64,000 nt of DNA, taken from Candidatus Eisenbergiella merdavium (GTDB lineage: Bacteria > Bacillota > Clostridia > Lachnospirales > Lachnospiraceae). Position numbers and translations under genes: made by a program. The DNA lies in assembly GCA_019119595.1 (NCBI GenBank), contig DWWS01000013.1, forward strand, positions 195,895 through 259,894. The letters run 5' to 3'. This document shows positions 1-8,643 of the stretch, piece by piece (within the stretch, counting starts at the first letter, position 1; each line of letters starts with the position of its first letter). The notes under the pieces were generated by a model. The model saw only the letters and a list, made by a program, of their open reading frames with translations. It had not been told where the DNA came from and did no database searches.

Positions 1-339
1 TTATTATAGCACGGAAATGAAAAAAACAAATCCCTTTTTGTGGAAATATTTCGAAAAGGGTATTACGTTATGACAGGAGCTGGTCCGGAATATCTTTACG
101 CTGGTGTGGATTTCAGGTGTTTCCGATCTGTTTTTGGGACGCGCTTAAGCTTTGCGCCGGGAGCCTGGCTGATGCCCGGGATCCGGACGGCTTCGGGTGC
201 CTGATGGGTGCGGGGAGGTTTTGGCACCTGGGAAACGGCTCTTGCGGTAATCAGAGGACTTTCCCTCCGGGTAGCTGGTTTTATGCAGCAGGGGGAGGAA
301 AAAGGATGAAAGCGCCATGGCGCGGATGGGAGTAACAGG
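1..339. other. Gene-free 5' flank
   Basis: No credible coding region is visible; the short open frames here have no ribosome binding site. An imperfect inverted repeat (CCCTTTT ... AAAAGGG) lies at about 33-60 and could be a weak terminator or operator. Nothing else is recognised up to the ribosome binding site (GGAG, about 329) of the next gene. Confidence 0.4.
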
Positions 340-969
340 ATGAAGCATATGAGGGAACAGAAAAAAATCATCGTTTTTACTGACAGCGGAGATACGATCA
401 TAGATGAAGCGACCCAGCAGTATCGGGAGGACGGAATTGTGACTGCTGCGGATTTCATTGAGGACGCGGGAGACGTCTTAAAGCAGATGGATGAAGCGGG
501 GTATACCATAGCTCTCGTGGCGGACGGTAAAGAGGAGTCCTTTCAGAACGTTTACCGCAAAAACGGACTGAAGGGCTGCTTCGACGCCTGGGTGGTGTCC
601 GAAACTGTGGGTCAGGAGAAGCCTGCGCAGATCATGTTTCAGACAGCCATGGATCAGTTGGGATTGTCGGAAGCGGACAAGCTGAGGATTGTCATGATCG
701 GAAACAACCTGAAGAAGGATGTGGCGGGCGCGAACCGTTTCGGACTGACCTCCGTCTGGCTGGACTGGTCGCCCCGGTATTTTCATGAGTTTGAGGAAGA
801 GGACTGGAAGCCGGATTACACGGTGAGGCACCCCTCTGAGCTGATCCCCCTTTTGGAGAAGTTGGAAAAGGAGCTGGAAGAAGAGGAGCTTCAGAAGCTG
901 GCGGAATACTTAAACACCGAGGAATATATGACGCCCTGCCGGAGCGGTTATATTTGTAAGCGGACATAA
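340..969 (+). CDS. HAD-superfamily hydrolase
   Basis: This is a 209-residue cytoplasmic protein of the haloacid-dehalogenase superfamily, probably a phosphatase acting on a small phosphorylated metabolite. Motif I is FTDSGDTI, with the nucleophile expected at D15. The usual +2 acid/base aspartate is replaced by glycine (D-S-G-D-T), as in many 'DxGDT' HAD proteins. A lysine (K94, QEKP) fits motif III, and MIGNNLKKDVAGA (about 119-131) fits motif IV with GNN in place of GDS/GD. The C-terminus is a charged helix rich in E, K and L. The ATG at 340 has GGAG 7 bases upstream; a second ATG lies at 349. The next gene follows after 37 bp, so the two are probably co-transcribed. The substrate cannot be told from sequence, and the altered motifs make catalytic competence less certain. 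Confidence 0.75.
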   Translation: MKHMREQKKIIVFTDSGDTIIDEATQQYREDGIVTAADFIEDAGDVLKQMDEAGYTIALVADGKEESFQNVYRKNGLKGCFDAWVVSETVGQEKPAQIMFQTAMDQLGLSEADKLRIVMIGNNLKKDVAGANRFGLTSVWLDWSPRYFHEFEEEDWKPDYTVRHPSELIPLLEKLEKELEEEELQKLAEYLNTEEYMTPCRSGYICKRT

Positions 970-1006
970 AAAGGGACGGGCCGATACGGCGGAAGGGAGT
1001 AAGAAA

Positions 1007-2725
1007 ATGAAAAGATACTGGCATCATATCGTAAAAAGCACGGAGAAAACCGTGGAGGGTTATCTGGCAGGCCGGGTGAAGGATGCCTCGCGCCTGGACT
1101 ACGGCAGAATGAACAGCGAGATCGTGGAAGGAAAGCTGACCATCTATCTGCTGACGGACGCGGTATCCCTGTATTTCTGCAAGGAAAGCAGATATTACAA
1201 GGACGCAGCGCTTCTGGAGGCCGTAAAGACCGGGCTTGGCTTCATTGAAAAATGGCAGAGGGAGGACGGAAGCCTGGATTACCCCAGCTGTAATTTCTAT
1301 TCCGCGCCGGATACTGCCTTCTGCTTCCGCAGGCTGTACGGCGCATGGTGCATCCTTGGAAAATACGGGCAGACGGAGGAGGAAAAGGAGCTGGAGAACA
1401 GATATCTGGTTCTGATGCTCCGCTGCATCCCCATCCTTCTCTACGGCGGCTTCCATACCCCGAACCACCGCTGGGCGGTGATGTCCGTGCTCTTCACGCT
1501 GGCGAATGTGGTGGAAGGCCAGGGCGAATCTGCGCTTTCCGTTCCCCGTTATCCGGAGGAGTATTTTACCCGGGAGCAGATCCCGACGACGGTTCAGGAG
1601 CTGGCCGCAAAGCTGAGGGAGCGCGCCGGTCAGTACCTTGCGGAAGGGATCGACGGGGATGAGGACGGCGAGTATGCGGAGCGCTCCACCGGAAACTACA
1701 ACGGTGTGGTTGACAAATCCCTGATCTCCGCCTATGAGGCCACAGGCGACGAGGCGTTTTTGGGCTACGTGGAAAGAAACCTGGATATGATGCTCTATTA
1801 TATCGACGGGGACGATACCATTTTTACCCAGAATTCCACCAGACAGGATCACGGGACGAAGCTCTACCCGGATAAATATTTTTACCTGTATACCTATATG
1901 GCGGCCAAAACCGGCAATCCCCTTTTTGACGCCGCCGCCCACAAGAGCATAAAGGATTGCATGGACCGGGCCCAACCCGCGCCGGACTGCATGTATATCT
2001 TTATGATGTATGACTGGCTTCTGGACTACGAATTTAAGGGCTACGGCTACCTGAACGAATACCGCCGGTTTTTCCGCGGCTCCCATGTGCTCCGGGTGAA
2101 AAAGGAAAGCTATGTCTACAGCGTGCTGAACAACAAGGCCTCCTTCCTTTTCCTGAAATTCGGCGACCTTCCCGTCGGCCTTCGGATCGGGGAAGCCTAC
2201 TGCGACATCCGCAATTTTATCCCCAGATCCATTGAGCTGAAGAAGGACGGCTGCGTGCTGAAGGCGGAAGCGGGCGGCTGGTATTATCAGCCTTTTAAAG
2301 AGGATCAGGGAACCAGCGACTGGTGGGCCATGGATCATACGAAGCGGGATAAGATCTATACCAGCACCGTGGCGATCACCGTCAATGTAAGCGAGCTGGA
2401 AAACGGGCTGGAGATCGGCGTGAAGGCCGAAGGGATGAGCGGCCTGCCGCTTCGCGTGGAGCTGGATGTTCCCGCCGGCGTCATTCTGGAAAACGACACC
2501 ATGTGCCTGACCGCCGGGAAGGGAGAGAGCCTGATCCTGAGGGACGGCGACCTTCGGCTGCACGACGGCGCGACAACGCTTGTAATCGGCCCCGGCTACG
2601 GCACCCATGCCTTCAAGGGACATTATTCGGGAGAGCAGCGCAATGAGGATGGCTACAGCATCTTCCTCAACAATTATACGCCTTATGAACGTTCCTTCCG
2701 CATTGTGGACGGAACGGAAAAGTAA
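1007..2725 (+). CDS. Probable (alpha/alpha)6-barrel carbohydrate-active enzyme, uncharacterised family
   Basis: A 572-residue protein with no signal peptide. The N-terminal two thirds (about 1-370) is alpha-helical, with regularly spaced W/Y/H-rich blocks as in (alpha/alpha)6 toroid enzymes of the heparinase II/III and unsaturated-uronyl-hydrolase types. Conserved-looking blocks are TPNHRW (about 153), DEDGEYAERSTGNYN (about 220-235) and NSTRQDHGTK (about 275). The C-terminal third is beta-rich, as in polysaccharide lyases with a beta-sandwich after the toroid. From memory, similar unnamed proteins occur in gut and environmental bacteria; no named family can be assigned without a profile search. 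It follows the HAD gene by 37 bp and has a GGAAGG-type ribosome binding site. The uronate genes a few kilobases away make action on a uronic-acid-containing oligosaccharide plausible, but this is inference. Confidence 0.6.
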   Translation: MKRYWHHIVKSTEKTVEGYLAGRVKDASRLDYGRMNSEIVEGKLTIYLLTDAVSLYFCKESRYYKDAALLEAVKTGLGFIEKWQREDGSLDYPSCNFYSAPDTAFCFRRLYGAWCILGKYGQTEEEKELENRYLVLMLRCIPILLYGGFHTPNHRWAVMSVLFTLANVVEGQGESALSVPRYPEEYFTREQIPTTVQELAAKLRERAGQYLAEGIDGDEDGEYAERSTGNYNGVVDKSLISAYEATGDEAFLGYVERNLDMMLYYIDGDDTIFTQNSTRQDHGTKLYPDKYFYLYTYMAAKTGNPLFDAAAHKSIKDCMDRAQPAPDCMYIFMMYDWLLDYEFKGYGYLNEYRRFFRGSHVLRVKKESYVYSVLNNKASFLFLKFGDLPVGLRIGEAYCDIRNFIPRSIELKKDGCVLKAEAGGWYYQPFKEDQGTSDWWAMDHTKRDKIYTSTVAITVNVSELENGLEIGVKAEGMSGLPLRVELDVPAGVILENDTMCLTAGKGESLILRDGDLRLHDGATTLVIGPGYGTHAFKGHYSGEQRNEDGYSIFLNNYTPYERSFRIVDGTEK

Positions 2726-2851
2726 AAAACAGGAAGCGGCGTCCCTGGCGGATGTATAGCCTGACTCACCGGGTCTGATCCGCCGGGCCGCCGGAAGCTT
2801 TCGCAGATGATCCCGATGGGAAAATAGGATTTGGGAAAGGAGAATTCGCGC

Positions 2852-3571
2852 ATGGATACGCAGAGAGCGCTTGCAGAACGATATCTTCCGATTTTTATGC
2901 TGGATGAAAAAGAGCCCTTCGCCATGAAGGCCATTGGCTATACGGTTTTTACCTGCGACCTGCGCAGCGATTCCTTCCCGAAGCGCGTAATCAGCGCGGA
3001 CTGGGAGAGGACGGCGTGCGTGATCGAATATGAGCTCTGGTTCGACTATGACATCCAGCATCTCTATGAGCTGGAGCATGTGTGGGTCTACGTGGCAAAG
3101 GATGGTTCCGTAGAAAAGGTGGAGGGAAGCTTCCACGGAAAATATCTGAATCAGGTGGATCTGGATACGGGAATCGTGCCGCTTGATGAGAGCGGACGGA
3201 TATGTCTGTACCTGCAGCCCGGCAAGCACGCCATCCTTCCCGATCCCCGCCTGGTGCGCCTGGTTCCCCAGTGGCGGGCAAGCTGTGCGCAACTTGCCGG
3301 GGCGGACGGGGTGCCGCTCCCGGAGATGTTCCAGGACAGGATGGCGGTTCCGGATGAGAGGACTCAGGAGCTGGTGCACCGTTACATCAGAAAGCGCTTC
3401 TCCTTTGAGCCGTCTCTGCGCTTTCGGCCCTTTTTTCCGGAAAGATCGCTTCCGGAGAAAGAGCTGCTCCTTCCCTGGGAAAAGCTGAAGGAAAGCGTGC
3501 CGGGACGGCTGGAAGCAGAGCTTGCCAGAATACGGGAGGAGGAAGAGGATGCTGAGGGGGTATCTTCCTGA
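2852..3571 (+). CDS. Conserved hypothetical protein
   Basis: A 239-residue soluble protein without signal peptide or membrane segment. The start is the ATG at 2852, with AAAGGAG at about 2837-2843 and 8-base spacing; an in-frame TTG at 2831 would place that ribosome binding site inside the gene. The central part reads like a beta-rich domain: LEHVWVYVAKDG (about 72-83), EGSFHGKYL (about 89-97) and LQPGKHAILPDP (about 122-133). The C-terminus is helical and acidic. From memory it resembles unnamed Firmicutes proteins. It is the last gene of the apparent three-gene group starting at 340, separated from the preceding gene by 126 bp. No function can be assigned. Confidence 0.55.
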   Translation: MDTQRALAERYLPIFMLDEKEPFAMKAIGYTVFTCDLRSDSFPKRVISADWERTACVIEYELWFDYDIQHLYELEHVWVYVAKDGSVEKVEGSFHGKYLNQVDLDTGIVPLDESGRICLYLQPGKHAILPDPRLVRLVPQWRASCAQLAGADGVPLPEMFQDRMAVPDERTQELVHRYIRKRFSFEPSLRFRPFFPERSLPEKELLLPWEKLKESVPGRLEAELARIREEEEDAEGVSS

Positions 3572-3670
3572 ATTTAAAATAGAAATCTTCTGCGTGCTGT
3601 TTTTTTCTGCTTTTGCGTCCCTGCCCGGTCTGAGCCGGATTCTGCACAAATTTTGTGCGATCCTTATTCT

Positions 3671-4045
3671 TTATCTGCCCAGCAGCTTTGCCGCCCTGTC
3701 ATATTCCTCCACGGACGCGCCGATCCCCTCGCAGGCGGTCTTCAGATCCACATGGAAGCTTTTCATCGCGGCCTCCGCGCTTTTTACCAGACGCGCCGCG
3801 TCTCCCAAAAGACTGCCCTCCTTTCGGCCCTCCTTCCTGCCGGCTTTCCTTCCCTCCGCTCTTCCGGCCTTTCTTCCTTTCCGCAGAGCCTGTTCTTCAA
3901 TCGCTTCGCTCAGATTACACATTTCCTTCAGCTCCTTTCTGATCGTCGTTTCCAGCTCCATTCCATAGACGCCGGAAAGGATCCGTTCCACATGTTCATC
4001 ATACTGTGTCTTCGCTCCGGCGGCCTCCAAGGCCTCATAAAGCAT
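3671..4045 (-). pseudogene. Internally deleted Rpn-type PD-(D/E)XK nuclease copy 1
   Basis: The first residues (MLYEALEAAGAKTQYDEHVE) match the N-terminus of the intact gene at 8820. The next residues (RILSGVYGMELETTIRKEL) match its C-terminal part, so about 240 internal residues, including the nuclease domain, are gone. The junction lies where both parents carry a short GAA(A/C)GG-like sequence, suggesting deletion at microhomology. The first ATG used by the intact copy is ATA here, so translation would have to start at 4045. The C-terminal G-R-K-A-G/E-G repeat and the ending DLKTACEGIGASVEEYDRAAKLL are retained. About 220 bp of upstream leader DNA is also shared. It is probably not a functional nuclease. 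Confidence 0.8.
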
Positions 4046-4238
4046 GGTTTTCTGTTTTATTTTCCTCCTTCTGTATACAGGACGGGAATGAAAACAGAAT
4101 GCAGCACATCTTTCCTGTTCCTGCCTGTATTCGATATGAAATGGGTGTCTGGCAGAAACTGCCGAAAGAATGTGCTGACGCACAATTTGAGATGGGACAG
4201 GGGCGGTTTGAGAATACCGTCCCATGTATCATGATCTG

Positions 4239-4267
4239 ATTATAGAGATGAGCGGATTTCCTGTCAA
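4239..4267 (-). promoter_or_regulatory. Consensus sigma-A promoter of Rpn copy 1
   Basis: On the minus strand TTGACA (4267-4262) is followed after exactly 17 bases by TATAAT (4244-4239), a perfect housekeeping consensus. A leader of about 185 bases then runs to the pseudogene and carries small hairpins (GTGC-GTCA-GCAC and GGCAG-TTT-CTGCC) shared with the copy at 8820. The rest of 4268-4385 holds nothing recognised. Confidence 0.75.
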
Positions 4268-4385
4268 TATGAAAATCAGGCTCAGGGCGGGGAGCCGTAA
4301 CAATTCAGTCTTTGACCAAACTGTTACGACAGCCCGTTTATGATTGACTCAGTTTTAGATGAGACACAGGCAGAGACCAGCAGGC

Positions 4386-6122
4386 CTATGGAAGCCGGGA
4401 CAGACGCCCGTTTTCATCCAGCCGAAGGACGAAGCTGCAGGAGGCGTTTAAGCGCTCTTTATGCGAGATCAGGAAAATGATCTTTCCCTTTGCCGCTTCC
4501 CTGCGCAGGGTATCCAGGATTCTGTCCTCTGAGGCTTCATCCAGAGCGCTGGTGGATTCGTCAAGAATGAGCACGCTTTTGTCGGAAAGAAAAGCGCGGG
4601 CCAGAGCGATCCGCTGTTTCTGGCCGCCGGAAAGATTTCTTCCGTTTTCCAGCAGAATGGAAGAGTAGCCGTCCTCTCTGGATTCTATAAAGGAGGCGGC
4701 ATCGGCAAGGCGGGCGGCACGCAGAATATCCGTTGTAGTCTGTTCCATGGGGGCTGCTCCGCCCAGTATATTTTCTCTGATGGACATATGGAACAGATGA
4801 GGAAACTGCGGCACATAGGCGGTAAAACGGCTGACGGCTTCCCGGGAAAGCAGAGAGGCGGCAAGGCCGTCATAAAGGATTTCTCCCCCGGTGGGAGAAC
4901 GAAGACCGGCAAGAAGTCTTCCCAGGGTGCTTTTCCCCGCTCCGGAGGGCCCGGTGATGGCAACGATGTCGCCGCTTTCAGCAGTAAAGCTCACATCCCT
5001 CAGAACCGGCTCGGTGTCCGGTCCATAGCGGAAGTTCAGATGGCGGCATTCGATCCGGGAAATGGTCTGGGGAAATGACCTCCTGGAACAGCCTTCCTCC
5101 TGCGGAATACGTTCAGGGGCAAGAAGATCCAGAATATCGTAAATTCGCTCCAAGCTGACCGCATATCTGTTAAGAGAGGAGAAGAAATCCTTCAGATTGC
5201 TGAACATATAGGAAATGCCGTCCTGTACGGTCAGAAAGGCCATAACTGTGCCAAGATCGACAATACCGTAAAAATATAGGACACATCCGGCGGCAAGCGC
5301 GCCGAGCAGGTTGACGGAGCCGGTCAGTTCGCTTACCGCGTTCATCAGAGCGATGCGATCCTCCTGTTTCGCTCTGCTTCGTGCGATCTCTCTGTGAATG
5401 CCGGAGTATTTTTGATACATGACAGAACGGAGCGAAAGCATCCGGACACTTTTCAGACAGTTCAGCAGGGAAAGGAACAATCCGGTGCCTTTGGCGCGAT
5501 CTGCCTGGATTTTTTCACCAAGCTCTCTGATCCTTCCGGAGAGTCTGCCCAGGCAGAGAATTTCAAGCACGGCGAGGATCAGAATGATGAAGGCGAGCTG
5601 CCAGCAGAGAAGAAGCATGAGCAGGATGGAGCCGCCTCCGTAGAAGACCCCCAGGAAAAAACGGTGGAGCGACCAGGAATACAGTTCGCCGATACTGTCC
5701 ATATCCTGATTCATCCTTGCGATCAGATCTCCGTTTTTAAAGCCTTCCCGGTCTTCCGGCGTAAGGAGCATAAGCTTTTCGGCAAAACGCCTTTTCAGGC
5801 GCGCCATAAAGAGCGCAGTCTGCTGTTCTTTCTGATATTCTGCTATGGAGTTCAGGAAAAAAGTGAGGAGGAACACAAGGACACAGTAGAAAACAACCTC
5901 TTTCATATAGGAAGGATTTTCAAATTCCACCGCGTTGACCAGGCGCTTTTCTGCCAGACTCATGAAAATCTGAGCCAGGGGGAAGGCTGCCGAATCCCAG
6001 AGAAGGGCGGTAAAATAGCGCAGCAGGCTCCTGCGGCCAAAAAAGCGGTCATGAGGGGCTGTCCCGGTTGATATCGCCTCTCCCGGCACTTTGAAAAGTA
6101 AGGAAAACAGTCTTCGGTTCAT
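4386..6122 (-). CDS. ABC exporter, fused permease and ATPase (second half of a pair)
   Basis: A 578-residue type IV (exporter-fold) ABC half-transporter. The N-terminal membrane domain (about 1-320) has several hydrophobic stretches, e.g. EVVFYCVLVFLLTFFLNS and GSILLMLLLCWQLAFIILIL. The ATPase domain has Walker A GPSGAGKST, signature LSGGQKQR, Walker B VLILDE and H-loop FLISHKE. The start is the ATG at 6122 (MNRRLFSLLF) behind GGGAGG with 6-base spacing, not the longer upstream frame. It lies 28 bp behind its partner, which ends at 6151, so the two probably form a heterodimer. Cargo is unknown; family relatives export peptides, lipids or drugs. No adjacent bacteriocin or regulator gene decides this. 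Confidence 0.85.
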   Translation of the reverse strand: MNRRLFSLLFKVPGEAISTGTAPHDRFFGRRSLLRYFTALLWDSAAFPLAQIFMSLAEKRLVNAVEFENPSYMKEVVFYCVLVFLLTFFLNSIAEYQKEQQTALFMARLKRRFAEKLMLLTPEDREGFKNGDLIARMNQDMDSIGELYSWSLHRFFLGVFYGGGSILLMLLLCWQLAFIILILAVLEILCLGRLSGRIRELGEKIQADRAKGTGLFLSLLNCLKSVRMLSLRSVMYQKYSGIHREIARSRAKQEDRIALMNAVSELTGSVNLLGALAAGCVLYFYGIVDLGTVMAFLTVQDGISYMFSNLKDFFSSLNRYAVSLERIYDILDLLAPERIPQEEGCSRRSFPQTISRIECRHLNFRYGPDTEPVLRDVSFTAESGDIVAITGPSGAGKSTLGRLLAGLRSPTGGEILYDGLAASLLSREAVSRFTAYVPQFPHLFHMSIRENILGGAAPMEQTTTDILRAARLADAASFIESREDGYSSILLENGRNLSGGQKQRIALARAFLSDKSVLILDESTSALDEASEDRILDTLRREAAKGKIIFLISHKERLNASCSFVLRLDENGRLSRLP

Positions 6123-6150
6123 CGGATCCTCCCTTCTGGAATGGCATCGG

Positions 6151-7782
6151 TTATCTGGAAAGCTGCAGCACCCTGTCACAGGCCCGGAGCAGGGCGGGGC
6201 GGTGGGATATGATGAGAACGGTTTTTCCCGCCTGCCGCAGCGTATGGATGCTTTCTATGAGGAGCCGTTCCATTTCCTCATCCAGTGAGGCGGAGGGCTC
6301 GTCAAAAAGATAGAGCAGTGCGTCCTGGAGAAAGGCTCTTGCCAGATTCAGCCGCTGGTACTGGCCGCCTGACCATTCCGCTCCGTTCGCCTGCAGCATG
6401 GTATCGTATTGTTTTGGAAGTTGACGGATGAAGCCGTCCAGACCGGACAGCCGTGCGGCTGCTTCGATTTCCGAAAGGGTCGCCCCTGGCCGGGAAAAAC
6501 TGATGTTTTCCCTGACCGTTCCCGGAAAGATCTGATTTTCCTGAAATACGCAGGAAATCTGTTTTCTGAGCTCCGAAAGATTCCATTGGGAAACGGATCT
6601 TCCGAATAACAGCAGACTGCCGGACGGAGGCTCACAGAAGCCGCAGAGCAGGCGGAGAAGGGTGGTCTTTCCCACACCGCTTTCTCCGGCGATCCCGATG
6701 CACTCACCGGATGAAACCTGCAGAGAGAGTCCCTCAGGGATCCCGGGAAGGGGCAGATTCCGGCAGACGATCGGCAAGCTGGCGTCGAGAAGGCCGCAGG
6801 CCCCGTCCGTTCGTTCCTCTGGCAGGAGAAACAGCTCGTCCAGACGCCTCATAGATTTTTCCGTTTCCCGAAGCTCATTCAACGAGCTGAACAGGTCGAC
6901 GACGGGAGCGTTGATCTGCCCGATGAGCTGCGTATAGGCAAAAAGAAGGGAAACGGAAATCTGACCGTGGAGCGCCAGAACCCCGCCGAGCAGAAAGGCG
7001 AGGATACCCGGCACATAGGTAACGGACATGATCAGGGAAAGGGAAAGACAGCTGTTCCGGAAATAGCTTTTCTGGTTGAACAGAAGTGAGCGGAGGAGAC
7101 GTTCCAGCTTTTGCAGCATCACTTCTGTCATCTGATCGGAAAAAATGGTTTCCGCTCCGTTGACAATGTCGCAGGAAACGTCCGTATATCCGGTTTGAAT
7201 CTCCCGCCTCTTTTCGTAAATCCTTCCTGCCCGTTTAGAGAAGCCGTTCAGAATAAGCGCAAAGAAAGGAACCGGGAAAAAGACGCCGAGACTGAGGAGA
7301 GGGCTGTAATGGAACAGATAGAGGAAGCCGCAGACGGACAGGAGCGGATTTAGAAGCAGGGTCAGCGTTCCGGAGCGGAAAAAGCCGGAAATCTTGTCAA
7401 TATCTCCGTCATACCGGCTGAGCAGCTCTCCGCCGGAAAGCTTTTCCAGACGATCCGGCCATGCCTGGAGAATGTGGCGGAGCAGATGATCGCGGAGAAT
7501 GCAGCCCGCTTTGGTCTCAAGACGGCCGGAAACGGTCGCGGAAAGTCCGCTGCGCAGCAGAGTGGCGAGACTTGTGGACGCAAACAAAAGAAAAGCCATA
7601 CCCGAGCGGGAACGGTTATCGCTCAGAACCGCGTCAATGAGCTGCTGGACCGCGTTGACCTGAAGAAGGCTGAGCGCGACGGATACGGGGGACAGCAGCA
7701 GAAGAAGCAGAAAATGGAACCGAAGCTGCTTTAGATATCTGCCGACCCATTTCAGAACATAAAGGAAAGAACCTGATTTCAT
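6151..7782 (-). CDS. ABC exporter, fused permease and ATPase (first half of a pair)
   Basis: A 543-residue exporter-fold ABC half-transporter. Membrane segments fill about 1-300 (e.g. FLLLLLLSPVSVALSLL and ILAFLLGGVLAL). The ATPase domain shows Walker A GESGVGKTT, Q-loop VFQENQ, signature WSGGQ (W in place of L), Walker B LLYLFDE and H-loop IISHRP. The start at 7782 has GGGAG upstream. Compared with its partner the linker before the ATPase is short, and the signature is slightly degenerate, as is common in heterodimeric exporters with one weak ATP site. The gene is followed 28 bp later by the second half. No promoter was pinned down in the 210 bp upstream. Confidence 0.85.
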   Translation of the reverse strand: MKSGSFLYVLKWVGRYLKQLRFHFLLLLLLSPVSVALSLLQVNAVQQLIDAVLSDNRSRSGMAFLLFASTSLATLLRSGLSATVSGRLETKAGCILRDHLLRHILQAWPDRLEKLSGGELLSRYDGDIDKISGFFRSGTLTLLLNPLLSVCGFLYLFHYSPLLSLGVFFPVPFFALILNGFSKRAGRIYEKRREIQTGYTDVSCDIVNGAETIFSDQMTEVMLQKLERLLRSLLFNQKSYFRNSCLSLSLIMSVTYVPGILAFLLGGVLALHGQISVSLLFAYTQLIGQINAPVVDLFSSLNELRETEKSMRRLDELFLLPEERTDGACGLLDASLPIVCRNLPLPGIPEGLSLQVSSGECIGIAGESGVGKTTLLRLLCGFCEPPSGSLLLFGRSVSQWNLSELRKQISCVFQENQIFPGTVRENISFSRPGATLSEIEAAARLSGLDGFIRQLPKQYDTMLQANGAEWSGGQYQRLNLARAFLQDALLYLFDEPSASLDEEMERLLIESIHTLRQAGKTVLIISHRPALLRACDRVLQLSR

Positions 7783-7899
7783 GTAAATTTCTCCCTGCCT
7801 GATAAAATGATTGAACGAAAAGCTGCTTTCAGTATGAACGAAGCGGAAAAAGGAGACAAGAACAGGGAATGATTATAAAAAAAGAGGAACCCGCCGTGT

Positions 7900-7969
7900 A
7901 AAAATGAAAAAAGAAACGGCCGGCCTTTCGGGAGCTGATCTCTGGTGTCAGATCACCCGGCGGGCGGCC
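7900..7969 (-). terminator. Rho-independent terminator after the CD3324 gene
   Basis: Read on the minus strand, a GC-rich structured segment (7969-7918, outer arms GGCC.../...GGCC, inner TGATCT...AGATCA) is followed by a T-rich run (TTTCTTTTTTC) at about 7915-7905. It lies directly downstream of the minus-strand gene ending at 7997. Confidence 0.6.
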
Positions 7970-7996
7970 ATTTCCGTATTCTGTCTTTCTGTAGAT

Positions 7997-8254
7997 TCAG
8001 CGATATACTATTTTTTTGATCGCACTGACGGAAAGATGATACTGCTCTGCAAGCTCAGAAACCGGTGTGCCGTTTTGGTGCCGTTCCCGGATACTGCGAT
8101 TCCGTTCCAGATAATAGCTCCGGGAACCGTTTCCCGTTCCCCAGTCCTTTCTGGGAGCGGCCTTTGGAATATACAGAAGCTTTCCTTCTGTATATTCCTG
8201 CACCTCCTGAAGAAGCTTTGCAGGCAGCAGCTCTGCTGCGTTTTGATATTTCAT
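7997..8254 (-). CDS. CD3324-family small DNA-binding-like protein
   Basis: An 85-residue protein matching the conserved CD3324 pattern: MKYQNAAELLP at the start, an EVQEYTEGKLLYIPK block, an arginine-rich middle (SYYLERNRSIRERHQNG) and a C-terminal helix-turn-helix-like ending (VSELAEQYHLSVSAIKKIVY). Family members are small Firmicutes proteins related to Mor/middle-operon transcription activators; their targets are unknown. Its ribosome binding site is weak (AGAGG). A perfect consensus promoter lies about 250 bp upstream on the same strand with a 31-codon ORF between them, so it may be expressed from a leader transcript. A terminator follows. Confidence 0.75.
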   Translation of the reverse strand: MKYQNAAELLPAKLLQEVQEYTEGKLLYIPKAAPRKDWGTGNGSRSYYLERNRSIRERHQNGTPVSELAEQYHLSVSAIKKIVYR

Positions 8255-8388
8255 TTTCTGCCTCTTTTGCTTTTCGGTACTGCGGGAGAAATTTCCACAG
8301 CGCCATGTGCCCTGTGGCCGACAGTCTCTCGGTCGTCCGGGGCCCCGCCGGTATCAGCCGTGCGGAAGCGGCAGATCATACAGTGTAT

Positions 8389-8484
8389 TTACCCCATACA
8401 GACCCCTGTATGTCTGCCGTTCTGCATGGGGGAAGAGGACATGGCAAGTCCGTCTCTGAATAAAAGATACTGTTTTCGTTTCAC
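8389..8484 (-). CDS. Candidate small ORF (31 aa) in the CD3324 leader
   Basis: A GTG at 8484 preceded by AAGGAGGTGA with 7-base spacing opens a 31-codon frame beginning VKRKQYLLFRDGLAM and ending at a TAA at 8389. It starts about 20 bases after the predicted transcription start of a perfect sigma-A promoter (8537-8509). The peptide is basic at its N-terminus and has no membrane segment. It could be a real small protein, a leader peptide, or the 5' stub of a decayed gene. The 134 bp between it and the CD3324 gene hold nothing else recognised. Confidence 0.4.
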   Translation of the reverse strand: MKRKQYLLFRDGLAMSSSPMQNGRHTGVCMG

Positions 8485-8508
8485 GCCGGGCTCACCTCCT
8501 TTTTCCCA

Positions 8509-8537
8509 ATTATACGGCTTGCCGCAGAGGCTGTCAA
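8509..8537 (-). promoter_or_regulatory. Perfect consensus sigma-A promoter (towards small ORF and CD3324 gene)
   Basis: On the minus strand TTGACA (8537-8532), a 17-base spacer and TATAAT (8514-8509) match the consensus without deviation. Transcription would start near 8502, just ahead of the AAGGAGGTGA ribosome binding site of the small ORF. It is divergent from the promoter at 8615-8643. Confidence 0.75.
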
Positions 8538-8614
8538 CGCTATGACCTCCCGGAATCTGTGTCGCTTGCCTGCCGGTAAACTGTGCCCCTTTCCCACTGA
8601 ACCGGATTTGCATA

Positions 8615-8643
8615 TTGACAGAAAATCCGCTCAGCCCTATAAT
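8615..8643 (+). promoter_or_regulatory. Perfect consensus sigma-A promoter of the Rpn-type gene
   Basis: TTGACA (8615-8620), 17 bases, then TATAAT (8638-8643). The same arrangement precedes pseudogene copy 1, including most of the spacer sequence, so promoter and leader travelled with the gene. Confidence 0.8.

Noticed and set aside
692..3649. A 985-codon open frame on the minus strand
   Set aside because: It lies antisense to three well-supported plus-strand genes, has no recognisable motif or ribosome binding site, and is the kind of shadow frame that GC-rich codon usage produces.
7904..8545. A 213-codon plus-strand frame
   Set aside because: It is antisense to the CD3324 gene, its leader ORF and terminator, has no ribosome binding site and no motif.
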